64,000 bases of DNA from Tamarix chinensis. Lineage: Eukaryota; Streptophyta; Magnoliopsida; Caryophyllales; Tamaricaceae. Both the position numbers and the translations under genes were made by a program. Shown here piece by piece: positions 10,940-22,839 of the stretch. Location: contig CM060181.1 of NCBI GenBank assembly GCA_030549775.1, positions 682,001-746,000 on the forward strand, given 5' to 3'. The notes under the pieces are model-generated. The model saw only the letters and a program-made list of their open reading frames with translations. It did not search any database and had not been told where the DNA came from. How positions within the stretch are numbered: position 1 is the first letter of the stretch; each line of letters opens with the position of its first letter.

Positions 10940-11919
10940 TCTAACACTCTCGGCTCCAGAAAAATCGAATCCCTAGATCATAGATCCGAGGGCAAGCTAC
11001 CCTTATTCCTTTAGTTCTTACTATCCGTGTTTTGGTATTGAAAAAGTTAGAATAACTGGTTGTAGTTTTTCATCTATTGTTGGAAAAGGAAACATTAAAT
11101 TTTCAAAAACTATTACCTTACATTATGTTCTACATTTTCCAAAACTTTCCGGCAATCTTCTCTTTGTAAGCAAATTACCTAGAGACACTAACTGCACCAT
11201 CATTTTTCTTCCTTCCATCTGTCTTTTTTAGGACCAGAGCTCAGGAAAGACGATTGGAACCGCTAGAGAGATAAATGAACTCTACTACTTTGCGGAAACT
11301 ACTTTTATTTTCAAAAAAGTTCTAATGATCGAATTATGTTATCGCATAGAAAGTCAGGACATCCTAGTTTTCCCTATCTCAAGCACTTGTTTCCTAAGTT
11401 GTTTAAACGAATTAATTATTCAAATATCCATTGTGAGGCTTTTCACTTGGCTAAAGATCTTTGTATTTCTTTTCCTATAAAACCCTATTCTGGTTCTAAC
11501 CCATATATCTATTTCATAGTGATGTTTGGGGTCAATAAAAGGTTAATTCTCTCTTGAAAAAAAATGGTATGTCAACACTAGAGCTTGTTGGGTTTACTTG
11601 TTGGAAAGAAAATGAGGTTGAACATAGATCTAAGGACTTTTTCCTTATGATTAAAAATCAATTTCAAACTAAGATTGGTATTCTATGATCAGATAATGGG
11701 ACTGAGTACTTTAATAAACAATAAGGAGCTTTCTTGACCCAGAAAGGAATTATTCATCCATCAACTTGTTGTGACACACCTCAACAAAATGGAATTGCAG
11801 AAAGAAAATTCAAGCACCTTCTTGAAGTAACTAGAGCTAGTATGTTCTCTATGAATGTTCCTAAATATCTTTGGGGAAATGCACTCCGCACTACCTGTTA
11901 TCTAATAAATAGAATGTAA
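10940..11919 (+). pseudogene. copia protease, GAG-pre-integrase and integrase remnant
   Basis: The protease active site is degraded: the block expected to read D-S-G-A reads D-P-R-A near 10981-10995 and is preceded by a stop. The GAG-pre-integrase motif SHRKSGHPSF (near 11339-11368) is readable. In the integrase core, SDNGTEYF appears near 11690-11712, and the third-acid region reads TPQQNGIAERKFKHLLEV near 11776-11830, followed by the conserved WGNALRTTCYLINRM end. Multiple stops separate these pieces. The RT domain that should follow is absent. Confidence 0.85.
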
Positions 11920-11989
11920 TCTCAAGTGTTGAATTTTTATGTTAAGAATTTTCTTACATAGAATGCACTCCACATAGAATGTCCTCTTA

Positions 11990-14122
11990 CAGGTCATTGT
12001 CCTTGAAGATTACTGCTAGTTTGATGTTAAGAATTTGTATGTTTCATTTCGCAAAGATAATATTAGGGATGGGGGGAGGGGTATTTTTTATATGTAAAAG
12101 ATGTGAGTTATATAATTTTTCATCTTTGTATTAAAACAAAGATTACAATCAACTACAGCGACATAAGATCTTTAAGTCACCAACATTACATCACCTGTAC
12201 GAGTATCATTACGAAAGTAGTTAACCCACAATCATATATTTACTACATAAGCATCATACCCTTTAGTATTAGATAGACCCCTCATATAACACTAACTTCC
12301 ACACTGACATTAGACTAGGGGGCAAATATGACTATCTTGAGCTTGACAAAAGCTTAGGAACCATGTATCTTGATATGTTCCTTCTTCACAATAACAACTT
12401 GAAAAGAAAGGTGAAAGCATTTGATCGTAATAACTAAAGGGTATAAAAGTCAACTGATACATTTTATATCCTAGGTTAACCTCAATCCAAACAATATTTT
12501 ATCATATTCACCTAGGTTAACCCAATAATTATCCAATCAAAATTTTTTAATATTCAACTAGTTTAACCTAACCTAAGTTAACTTATATTTTTTAACCTAC
12601 TTTGATCTAATCTAGTTTAACCTCCATCTAAATAACCTCTCACGGGAAAAACGATGACATTTTTATAACTATTATATCTTATTTTTAGGTTAGGAAACCA
12701 AAATTAAGGTAATGGAAACTACTTTTAATGGATGGAGGAAACTTCTATAAGTAGTTCATAAAACCATAATAGTTGAATATAAAAAATAAAACTAAAAAAC
12801 GTGGCATTTTTGTAAATATTATGTATTTATATTTTAGGTTAGGAGACTATCTTAATGGGTAGAGGAAACTAGGGTGGTTATCCATTCTCACATATATAAT
12901 ATAGGAAAATTATTTAATAAAAAACACCTTTTTATGATAACTTGACATCTTTAAATTTGAACCGTTAGATTAAAAATAAAGGGTTAAAATCAAAATCCTA
13001 CTATAGTTGAAGAAACTACCCTCATTAGATAGTGAATGCTACTTCTATAAATAACTTAGGAAACTCTAGTATTTGATTGTTAGAAGGCGATGGCATTTTT
13101 GTGAATATTGTGTGTTTTTATTTCAAATTAGGTAACTACCCACGGTAAAAAATACTCTCAATAGATAAAGAAAATTCCTATAATTCGTTCAGAAAATTAT
13201 AATATTCGAAAGAAAAAAAAGTGATACCATTTTTGTAAATAGTATATTTACGTTTTATGTTAAAAAACTATCATTAGTTAGCAGTGAAAAATACCTTTAA
13301 TGGAAGGAGGAAATTACCCACAGTTGGTGGCTTATGAAATTAGGGATGTTTCTCGGTTCCCCCTATAAAGGAGGATCTCAATATGCCCCACATATATATA
13401 TATATGCAAACTAACAAAATACTAACAATTCAGTTGAGAGACTACGCATATGTATATCTAGCTTCAGATGTATAGCGATCAGAAATTCATATTGTTTCCA
13501 AGAAATGTACAAAGTTGATAATCAAAATTGTGGACAGCATACCAGTGGCTACTCAATAAGAAATGTTAAGACCATCCACAAAGGTCAAATAATGAGACCA
13601 TCCAATAATTGGAGATACCCAAACAACCCCAAAGCAGGAGTTCAGCAGCATCAGAGAAAAAATCGAACGGCAGATCTCCATCGGCATGTGCAGCTCCAGG
13701 GGAAAAGGGAGGGTGAAAGAAAAATAGAAAAATATTATTATGTTATATAAATTTGGTTGGGCATAAATATAATAGATTGTATATTTTAATATTATTTTGA
13801 GAATTATCGACGTGGAGGCAAAATGAGTGAAAATCAAAATGGGGATCTCCATGCTATGTCATAATAGTATTATACTTATATGGATAAGTGTGAGGATGCC
13901 CAGCTAGATGGTTACAAAGCATTAAGAAATTGAGGGTATTTTCAAACAAAGGTCGCGAAATGAAATGAGAAGGACCAGTACTAATCAGGAATAAGCTAAA
14001 GACAAAACTATCTAAAAGGTTATTACTACCAGTGACCACACAACCCAACACAAATTAACAAAATATGAAAGAAGCATAAGAAATTGAGAGAAGCAACAAA
14101 AAGGTAAAGAAAGACACCATAC
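11990..14122. other. intergenic, repeat-containing, no gene seen
   Basis: AT-rich sequence with no supported coding region apart from the tandem repeat at 12645-13330. The frames near 13505-13750 (plus) and 13553-14051 (minus) show no domain. On the minus strand 13340-14122 should hold the second E1 exon if the gene at 14123-14510 were intact; none was recognised. Confidence 0.55.
12645..13330. repeat. degenerate tandem repeat, unit about 140 bp
   Basis: The phrase GGCATTTTTGTAAAT (and variants) recurs near 12658, 12802, 13088 and 13226, spacings of about 144, 286 and 138. Each is followed by an ATTTTAGGTTAGGAAACTA-like stretch and then GGATGGAGGAAACT-like text. This fits four to five units of about 140 bp with one highly diverged unit in the 286-bp gap. 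Confidence 0.55.
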
Positions 14123-14510
14123 CGATTTCAGCGCCAAGTCCTTGCATTCCAGAAATGAGCACATTCGAGCCAAAAAGACGTCTCATGGTCTCCCTTCCAT
14201 AAACAGCTAGCTGTCGACTATGAAGATCCTCATCGATTTCCGATGGCGTGCCCTCACCCATGGCCATAGTAACCGGCACTTGGTTGCAGTAAGTACTATT
14301 ACTGTTTCCAATCACGCTGTTAGTAGTATCACTGCTACTCCCAAAGTTATTGGAGTCGTTCTTAGATTCAGCAGCTTCCGTAGGCGAAAGTAAATCTCCG
14401 TGTTGGTCGTGCACGACCCGATGCTTCTTAAAAAGAGCGGTTGCAGTACTAGTAGTCGTTGTACCTTCGTCAACAACTTCACCTTGACCAGCTCTCTTTC
14501 TAGGAAGCAT
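14123..14510 (-). CDS. UBA1: ubiquitin-activating enzyme E1, first coding exon only
   Basis: On the minus strand, Met at 14510 opens [16 protein letters not shown], the plant E1 N-terminus, then a low-conservation Ser/Asn-rich linker, then the first adenylation-domain repeat with [20 protein letters not shown] and [15 protein letters not shown]. The exon ends in phase 1 at a GT donor (minus-strand GGTATGG at 14123-14117), matching the family sequence, which continues with Ala-Lys-Asn. The enzyme activates ubiquitin with ATP and loads E2s. Full-length plant E1s are about 1,050-1,100 aa; here only about 129 codons exist. No later exons were recognised between 1 and 14122, so this is either an orphan exon fragment or a gene split by insertions with the rest beyond the window. 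Upstream frame extension to 14702 is likely 5' UTR. Confidence 0.8.
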
Positions 14511-16478
14511 AAAGTGCAAACAACGGCTGAAAATCCGATAAATAATCATCATAGTCTCATTCATTGTCAAGGATCTCAAAGACAATAAGCTAAGATCAAC
14601 AATAACAACATCAACAATGGGAGGGACGTGGAAACGATAATTAGCACATATCCAACAATAATCGTTGCAAGAAAATTGAAGCCCTAAACCTCGACCGAAC
14701 AATAACCTAAGCTCAATATAAAACGACTCACGTCCGAATAGTTGAGTTCAAGACACATGTAAGAAGCAAAAGACAAATTTATGATTAATCTAGATAATTG
14801 TATGTATAAACAAAATGAGAATGAGAGAGAGAGAGCAATGGCGTAAAATAGGCCCTACCGATTGGAACGCCGATGGAGAAAGAATGGAATCAAATGTTAA
14901 AGCGAGACACCGCAAGGAGAAGGAAGGTGCAGAGCTGCAAAGAGCCAATTACCATTGGTTGCTTGAGTTGAGGCGATTCGTGGACTGTTTACCTCGAAAG
15001 GGCGAATATGAAATTGCACAAATTACAGAAAGAAAAAGTCAGGTTGAAGTTCGACAGTGCCGGAACGCAATTGACTTGGATTCTGAAATCAGTAATACTT
15101 GTTTATTGCCATGCACAGGAAGTAATATCATGTAAGTAAATTATGGAGGGAGTTGAGTAGTACTAGTTTGCTAGAAAATAGTGGTGGAGGAAAAGTTATA
15201 ATTCATGTTCCTCCTTTTTGTCCTTTTTCTTTTTTCGATTTTCTTTTCTACAACAATGGATCAAGAAATACATCCGCCAATTTAGATTATAGAACTGCAG
15301 CCTTAGAAAAACACACAACTATTCGTATGTAGGTTAAGCCATCAACAAATAAAAAGACAACATAATACTACTGTAATGAGCAACATCAATATATGTAATC
15401 AATAGTAATAACAACATAGAATTTTTTTTATAAATAAAACTAAAATAAAAGACGTTTCAAACAACCATTAAAATATCAAATTTTTTCTTTTGAAAAAAAT
15501 TTGGGTCTTTAGCTCCATTTTTTCCACATTCTTTGATAAGGAAAAATAAAAAGAGCATATTTAAGTCATCATTTGAAGCAAATGTGGGTTTCTTGTCCGG
15601 TTCTACGACTAAAATCCATCCACTAAAACTCTTTTTAGTTTATCTTCCTTGTCATTAAAGTATTTGCATCATCCTTCTTCGGAACAATCTTTAAATGAAT
15701 CATTACCTTATCGTTGCTAAGACTTAAAAACTGTTATACAAAGGATATTTATTCATGAATGAAATATTGAAGTATAAGTTTGCTTAAAGAAAGAGGTTAA
15801 AAACAACTAAGAAACGATGCATTATCTCATCATACATGTCACACTTATCGATATTTAAAGGATAAAAAAAACTACGATAACAATGTATAAAAAATAATTG
15901 TTGATTGTTATGGTGTAATAAGTAATGCACTTAAATACTTTCTATGCGGTCATTTGCTTACAGAAGAACAACTCAAAATTACAATTTTTAATATGCATGA
16001 AAACTAAATTAGTTTATTTTTATAATACAAAGATTGCATTTATTTAGTTGATGACAAATATTTTAAATATTGGATCCTATATTATATACTTTAGAGTTTA
16101 AATTACAAGAAGATATTAACCATCTTAATTATTATGAAACTTATGAAATTATATTTATTTAAAAAATTACAAAATAAAAATCTCAAGGCACTAATTGAGC
16201 GAAACACTCCCTTGAGGCTTTTAAAAAAACTATAAAAAAAAACCTTTCGTTTGAAACTATCCAAATCTTGAATTCTCAATGGTTTATAGTCAACATATTA
16301 CACACACATGCACACATAAGAGGCATATCTAGGCCAGATTCTCCTTAGTTTATTTGTATAGTTTATAAGATCATATCATATAAGATCAAATATAATAATT
16401 AATAATATTAATATTAATTTAATAATACTAAAAATAACAACTCAATGATTAGTAATAATATATTTATTTATTTATTGG
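14511..16478. other. E1 upstream region and AT-rich intergenic sequence
   Basis: 14511-14800 should be the 5' UTR/promoter side of the E1 exon on the minus strand. The plus-strand frame at 14815-15135 has no recognisable domain and overlaps this upstream region, so I do not call it a gene. 15200-16478 is AT-rich, with simple TTTAATAATA-type stretches from about 16370, and no gene was seen. Confidence 0.5.
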
Positions 16479-16660
16479 GACATTACACCATATGCCCCTA
16501 TTTTTTGTTGAAATTACACTAGATACCCTATTCCTATTTTATTAAGACACTAAATGCTAATATTTGTAAATACAAGGAATATGGCATTAACAAAAAAAAT
16601 AGGGCAAGGGTATATGGTGTAATATCACTAAAATATGGGGGTATATGGTATAACATCTCT
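16479..16660. repeat. inverted-repeat, MITE-like element
   Basis: The left end ACATTACACCATATGCCCCT is mirrored on the right by AGGGCAAGGGTATATGGTGTAA-like text near 16600-16625 and again by GGGGGTATATGGTATAACA near 16635-16653, so the right side holds two copies of the terminal motif. TTATTTATT occurs just outside both ends and may be a 9-bp target duplication, but the surround is low-complexity. Superfamily uncertain. Confidence 0.5.
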
Positions 16661-18472
16661 TATTTATTTAATATAAATATAAAAATAATTTATAGCATAA
16701 TATTAATTAATTTAATAGTATGAAAAATATTACTCATAATTATCAATAGTATTAATAACTAATACTAATAATTAACTTAATAATGGAAAATAATATTCAC
16801 TCGTGATAGAAAAAATTAATATTAATTTTGCAATAATAATATTCATAATTAATAATAAAAATATTAAATAATAATGATAACGATAATATCTAAAAATAAT
16901 AATAAATAATTTAATAATATAAATAATAATTCAATGTTTGTTACTACAGTATGAATTTTTTTAACAAATTATTCAATCCCTCGACCATTGGAGAGATTTC
17001 ATGATTGTTGTTTTTAAATTTCTTTAATGATTCTATTGAATTTTTTAGGTCATTTAGACGAAATTCAATATAAAATATGGTAGTAAATGAACATGTTTAA
17101 GCATTGTTTTGCTAGATTTAAGTTTAAAATATGTTTAGGAGTATTTTAGTGAGTTTACATGTATGTTTCATTTTTCAATAAATTTTAAGGCGATAAAATG
17201 AACATGTTTAAGCATTGTTTTACTACATGTATGTTTCATTTTTCAATAGATTTAAGTGCATTTGATTATTATGTGAACTTTCATGGATAGTTGATAAATA
17301 AAGGGTGGTTTATGATTTTTTTTTAGGGCTTTAGAGGTAAATTGGTTCTTTTACATGTGTTTCTGAGTTCTCAAAATGATAATATAGTTGTATCATTTTA
17401 TAATTTATGTAATAATGCTTTAGTAAAAGTTTCATGAATTTATCTAAGCATTTGCTGCTTTATTTAAATTTTATAAGATTTGATACCCTAAGGGGTAAAA
17501 TGGTCTTTTTACATTAATTTTATTTTTTGTGATGATTTAGGAGTTCAAATATTTTAATAATGGTATAAGTATGATGGTGTTCAATTTTTTAGATTTATGG
17601 TAATTTTTTGTATTTATTGTATAATTTCTAAGTTTAATGAAAATTAGGGCTAAATTGGTAATTTAATAGTTAGAGGCTCATTACTAATATCGTAGGGGTT
17701 AATGGTTGATCATTGACCATTAATCAATAACTTTGAACTTCAAAATAGTAAATGAATGTGAGTAGTAGTTAATATGAATAGTGTGTAGGTGTGAATAGTA
17801 TTTTTTTGTAAGGAATGATTATTCATTTTTGTTGTATCGATTCTTAGTATAATTCAACGTGTTCTGACCTTATAAATAGTAAAAAGGTTAGAAATTTGTG
17901 TATGAGATTTTTAATGAGTGATATTAATTAATACATCTAAAACATTTGCTGAATGAAATGCTTTGATATGTTTCGATGGACTACGTGGTAATTTCATGAA
18001 TTGTAAATATATTTCATTTGCACTACTTACATGTGTGTAGTAGTATATATATCTACTTCATATGGAGATATGCAAAAGAGTAAGTATTAAGAGATATCTT
18101 CCTATGTGCAATAACTTAATTAATACTTGTTATTGGTATATGCGTTTTTGGTTAGGTCCTTCTGTGTACTTTATAGGTATCTTAAGAGTCTTATAAGGGA
18201 TGTGTATATTTAATAAACTAAGGTACTTAGTCGTTATTTATGGGTATTTTGTAGCCTATAGGCTTTGGATAGTTATTTTATATGTTTTTTGAGTCTCTTT
18301 GCTCCTGATAATTATTCGTGGGTATACTACAACATCTATGCTCTAAACTATTGTTCATGTGTATTTTGAATCTCTATGTTGTTGATTATTATTTGCGAAT
18401 GACTTGAAGCCTTCATGATTGGAAATTTTATAAGTGAGGTGAGTGGTGAAATATTTTAGTGGAAATAATTCA
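16661..18472. other. AT-rich region, probable old LTR fragment
   Basis: No gene was seen. Contains (AAT)n-like sequence to about 16940, a local duplication (AACATGTTTAAGCATTGTTTT near 17092 and 17202, with CATGTATGTTTCATTTTTCA near 17158 and 17225), and phrases such as GGGCTAAATTGGTAATTT near 17648 that are common inside long plant LTRs. The short tandem array at 18233-18420 resembles those in the long LTRs further right. Confidence 0.45.
18233..18420. repeat. degenerate tandem array, unit about 39 bp, five copies
   Basis: Successive units begin TTATTTATGGGTATTTTG, GTTATTTTATATGTTTTTTG, TTATTCGTGGGTATACTAC, TTGTTCATGTGTATTTTG and TTATTTGCGAATGACTTG, each followed by a CCTATAGGCT or TCTATGCTCT-like segment. 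Period about 39 bp. Confidence 0.5.
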
Positions 18473-19434
18473 TGTAAGAGTATCTCAATCTACCCAAACC
18501 AAAGATAATCTACTTATTAATTTTTCCGAAATTGAGGAGTTAAAAACTATTCTCATTTGGGTCAATAAATAGCTAAACTATGAAGCAGTCATGCAAGCCA
18601 TGAAAACTCCGCCACTTCACGTACACATGGCTCATAATAAGCTACAGCATGGCTCATCCAAATACCCTTCTTACATGGCTCAAATATAACTTGTGATTTT
18701 TACCCACATCCCCACCTTTAACTACCTCCACACGCCACCTACCTTGGCCAAACAAGACCTACTGGGCACTCCAACATTTGTGCATAAATTAAGGACACTG
18801 AGAAGATCACTATGGTAAGATCAAGGTCCCCTAAACTAGGCCTGAATCGAGGACAAGCAACCATCTACTTGTTTATCGAGCAGCCTCAACCGAGTAGGCT
18901 ACCTTGTATGCTTATCTTATTTAGTTTAGTTTACTTAAAGTATGTTGTTTAACTTTCCTAACGTGTAATCTATGTATCCTAACCCTTTTCATAGGGTGTA
19001 ATATCAATCAAACTAGTGACAGGGGCTATAGTTTAGTCGACACACAATCGGCTAGTTGGTTGATGTTAGGTAGATCTAGTTAACCTTGGTAGCCATAAAC
19101 TATGGTGAGGGTGTACTAAGAATAACCTGCATGGTTAGCAACTTTTGTAAGGAAATGCTGATTTTATTGTTAGGAAAAACCTCTCTTGAGTTTGACACTT
19201 TCAAGTTAAGGAATTGGTTGAGTTGCTACAAAATTTTGCACCATTTATGCTAAGGATGGTAACCTTGGTTGGTTGATGCAATTCCTTGGATTTGTAGTTC
19301 TCAAATCCAAGTATTTTCATCATGATTCTTCCTCATCCCCCTTTCTACATTTCTGAGTTTGTTGAAGTTCTCCCCAACTTCAACACTAGTTTCTTAGATT
19401 AATGCCAATTGTTTAGCATTAATGGCATTAAGCA
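18473..19434 (+). repeat. 5' LTR of gypsy element 2 (about 962 bp)
   Basis: Starts TGTAAGAGTATCTCAA; the 3' LTR starts TGTAGGGGCATCCCAA. They share long blocks such as GAGGAGTTAAAAACT, CTCATCCAAATA and CCACACGCCACCTACCTT. The end is placed at AAGCA (19434), six bases before the PBS. Confidence 0.8.
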
Positions 19435-19440
19435 TCAAAT

Positions 19441-19452
19441 TGGTATCAAAGC
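19441..19452 (+). other. primer-binding site (initiator-Met tRNA)
   Basis: TGGTATCAAAGC matches the plant initiator-Met tRNA complement TGGTATCAGAGC with one mismatch and lies directly after the proposed 5' LTR end. It primes minus-strand DNA synthesis in an intact element. Confidence 0.8.
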
Positions 19453-19699
19453 TCAAGGTTAATTAATTTGGGGTTTTTCTTCTTCTTTACCATCTCTCCT
19501 TTAAAAATTGTGGTCTTCATCAACCGTCTAAAAAAATTTCTTTTGACCATTAAATTTTTTGTCACAATTTTAAACCTTGTTCACCATACTTCACCTTGCA
19601 TCCCTCTTGGGTATATTCACCTTTTGTGTGTAAATCGAGCTTCAACACATGGAAAACCAACCTGTGTCATGAGGATTAAGTTTTGAAGAGACTCAAAGC

Positions 19700-20660
19700 T
19701 TGAGGAGGGATAAGGCAATTGAGGTATTGCAAGCGGACATGAAGAGAGTATTAGACATGTTGAAGTTATTTGTACCTAATGCTAACCCTTGGCGAGCAAG
19801 GAGTCCTATACCTCAAGGAGAGGAAAGGGTGAATGGTATAGGGGACGAGCCAACTAATTATATATCATCTTCTAGTAATTCCCCTTGATCTTTCAAAGGA
19901 GGAGGTTGGGAAAGAGGGATCCTCTTGGTGATGTCAAGTTAGAATTCCCTAAATTTGATGGATCCCATAATCCGAAGGAGTTTTTGGAGTGAGAGATGAA
20001 GTGTAACCAATTGTTCGAGGCTAGATGTATGAGTGATGAGAGGTCTTTCAATGTTGTAGTCCTTAGAATCAAGGGACACGGTTCCTTGTGGTGGAAGAAT
20101 TTGGTGCAAAATCAAGGAAGGAAGGGTAAATCTAGGGCAAAGAGTTGGGTGAAGATGAAGAGGTTGATGAGGGAAAGGTTTTTGTCGCCTTCTTATACTC
20201 AAGACTTTTACAACAAGATGTCTTCCTTAAGATAAGGGTATTTGAGTGTGGAAGAATATATTCGGGAGTTTGAGATTCTTATCATGAGACTTGGGTTGGA
20301 GGAGGTAGAAGAACATACCATGTCTCGGTTCATAGGAGGGTTGAGGGGAGATATTGCTAGAAAGGTAGAACTTTACAAATACTATACTTTGGATAAGTTA
20401 TTCCACTTAGCTATCAAAGTAGAGAAGCACAAAAAGGAAAATAGGGCTTCGAGGGTTGGAGGATTGAGACCAAATACTTACCCACCTAAGGAGACATGGA
20501 AAGCTAACCTCAACATTAAAGCTTTTGATGCTATAGGGAAGGGGAAGTTAAAAGTGGGTGAGGCTAGCTGAACTAAGGGTGTGTGGTGTTTCAAATGCCA
20601 AGGAATTGGACGTTATTAAAATGAATATCCAAAAAAGAGAGTCATGACCTTGTTAGATCT
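19700..20660 (+). pseudogene. gag remnant of gypsy element 2
   Basis: Reads through the retrotransposon gag domain: EFPKFDGSHNPKEF near 19941-19985, SLWWKNL near 20082-20105, MRERFLSPSY near 20169-20200, SVEEYIREFE near 20245-20275 and FIGGLRGDI near 20331-20360. The zinc knuckle near 20585-20630 keeps the first two Cys (CFKCQG), but the His and last Cys positions read Arg and Tyr. Stops interrupt at about 19886, 19990, 20234 and 20569. Confidence 0.88.
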
Positions 20661-20760
20661 AGAGGAAGCCAAAATGGAGGAGGATACATCCGAGGCCCAA
20701 GCGGCCACGGAAGGAGGAATTGAAGTGGAAGAAGTGCCATAGGATATAGGGGAGTCTTAA

Positions 20761-21102
20761 ATGATGAGGAGAGTCTTGCAAGCTAGAGAAGCCTTTGAAG
20801 AGGAGTCCCAGAGAGATAACATATTATGTACTAAGTGTACCGTACTTGGTAAATTATGTTCCCTCATTGTGGACGGGGGAAGTTATGCAAATGTATCTTC
20901 CACCACTTTGGTGAAAAAGCTAAACCTGCCAACTCAATCCCATGCCAAGCTATACATGTTACAATGGCTTAACAATGGTTCCATGGTTGAAGTTACCAAG
21001 AAAGAGGTTGTGCCTTTCTCCATAGGGCAGACCTACCAAGATAATGTTGTTTGTGATGTCATTCCCATGGATACATGTCATTTGTTGTTAGGCAGACAGT
21101 GA
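20761..21102 (+). pseudogene. aspartic protease remnant of gypsy element 2
   Basis: An open frame with the LIVDGGSYANVSS active-site block (Asp at 20872-20874); D-G-G-S is the usual form in this plant gypsy group. It is followed by VEVTKKEVVPFSIGQ and CDVIPMDTCHLLLGR. A stop at 21100-21102 ends the frame at the position where the family continues into the RT spacer. Confidence 0.85.
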
Positions 21103-21329
21103 TAATTTGATAGAGATGTAAAACATGATGGTAGGAGAAACACATATAGCTTGGTGTATGCCGATAAAAATATTATACTCACATCCTTTAGCTATCGGTC
21201 ATCACTTGTTAGGGAGGATAATAAAGGAAAAAAATCATTTTTTTGTTGATGGGATGAGAGTGGAAAGGGCCTTAGGGAAAAAGGAAGGCCTTGTACTTAT
21301 TGTTACTACTTGAAGCTAATGAGAAGAAA

Positions 21330-22760
21330 CAATAACTTGACCCTCGGGTCAAGCATCTACTAGGGGAGTTTGGGGATGTTTTTCCAAATGACTTACCTAG
21401 TGAATTTCCTCCTATAAGGGGTATAGAGCACTAAATTAACTTTATTTCTGGTGCTACACTTCCAAACAACCCGAATTATAGGTGTACCCCTAAAGAAGCT
21501 ACGGAGCTCCAAAGGCAGGTTGGGGAGTTGTTACAAAATGGTTTCATAAGAGAATCCCTTAGTCCTTGTGCAGTTTTGACCCTCTTAATTTCCAAGAAGG
21601 ATGGAACATTGCATATGCGTGTGGATAGTAGAGCTATCAGCAATATTACTCTCAAGTATGGATATCCCATACCAAGGCTTGATGATATGTTGGATTGTTT
21701 GCACGGGGCGAGTATCTTTTTCAAAATCGATTTAAGAAGTGGACACTACCAAATTAGAACGTAGGAAGGATAAGAATGGAAAATTGCCTTCAAAACCAAA
21801 CGAGGGCTCTATGAGTGGCTAGTCATGACATTTGGGCTCTCTAATGCACCGAGCACCTTCACGAGACTCATGGACGAGATCCTTTAACCTTTTATTTCAA
21901 AATTTATAGTTGTGTATTTGATTATATTCTTATTTTTTCCTCTAGTCGGGATGATCATGTAAGGCACTTAAGTCTTATATTCTTAGCCTTTAGGAACAAC
22001 AAGTTGTATGGAAAACTAGAAAAGTGTAACTTCTTTGTGCCTAGGGTCACCTTTTTGGGGTTTGTTGTATCTGATGTGGAATATCAATAGATGAGTCATA
22101 GGTGGAGGCAATAAGAGTGTGGTCTACACCCACAACCATCACCGACGTTAGATCCTTTCATGAAATTACCTATTTTTATAAGAGGTTCATAAAAGGATCT
22201 AGCACTCTCTTAGAACCTCTCACCGAATGTCTAAAAAAAGAGTCTTTCAATGGACCAAACTCACACAAGAAACATTCGACCTAATCAAAAGTAGGTTAAG
22301 CAAGGCCTCCATTTTACACCTACCCAACTTTAATAAAGTATTTGATGTTGAGTGTGATGCTAGTGGAGTTGGAATTAGGGTTGTTTTTTTGCAAGAAGGG
22401 ACACCCGTAACCTTTTTCAGTGAGAAGCTTAATGGCTCACGATCCAACTACGTCACATATGATAAGGAGTTTTATGCCATAGTGAGGGCTTTAGATCATT
22501 GGTCACATTATCTACGACCATCGCAATTTGTATTGCATACTAATCATGAGTCCCTCAAATATATGAATGGGAAGCATAAACTCAACTCTGGGCATGCTAG
22601 GAGGATAGAATTTTTGCAATCTTTTTCGTTTATAGAAAAGCACGAGAGTGGTAAGACTAATGTTGTGGCTAATGCCCTCACAAGAATATATTATATGTTG
22701 TCATTAATAGAGGATAAAGTCCTAGGATCTGGGTCTCTTATAGATTTGTGCAAATAGGAT
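21330..22760 (+). pseudogene. reverse transcriptase and RNase H remnant of gypsy element 2
   Basis: RT is readable as LLISKKDGTLHMRVDSRAI near 21572-21630, YPIPRLDDMLD near 21662-21695, IDLRSGHYQIR near 21727-21760 and [12 protein letters not shown] near 21828-21865. At the catalytic tyrosine-phenylalanine-Asp-Asp box (about 21912-21930) there is a frameshift, and the second Asp position reads Tyr. RNase H (22227-22757) keeps the first Asp (CDASG, near 22356) and Glu (DKEFYA, near 22467), but the third acidic position reads Asn (HTNHESL, 22542). Both enzymes would be inactive. Confidence 0.9.
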
Positions 22761-22839
22761 GGAGACTTTTCTAGCTACATGAAGGAACAAGGGAAGCTTC
22801 AAGGGCCCTATGTAATGTAGGAAGTATTTCTTTTAAAGG

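Larger units (their letters stand above)
9134..11990 (+). mobile_element. Ty1/copia retrotransposon, truncated, with nested MITE
   Basis: 5' LTR, PBS, gag, broken protease, GAG-pre-integrase and integrase are present in the copia order. RT, RNase H and a 3' LTR are missing; homology fades after the integrase at about 11960. A hAT-type MITE sits between gag and protease. Frameshifts and stops occur throughout, so the element is dead and also lost its 3' half by deletion. Confidence 0.85.

Noticed and set aside
14815..15135. 106-codon plus-strand frame next to the E1 exon
   Set aside because: Charged, domainless and overlapping the upstream region of E1; not supported as a gene.
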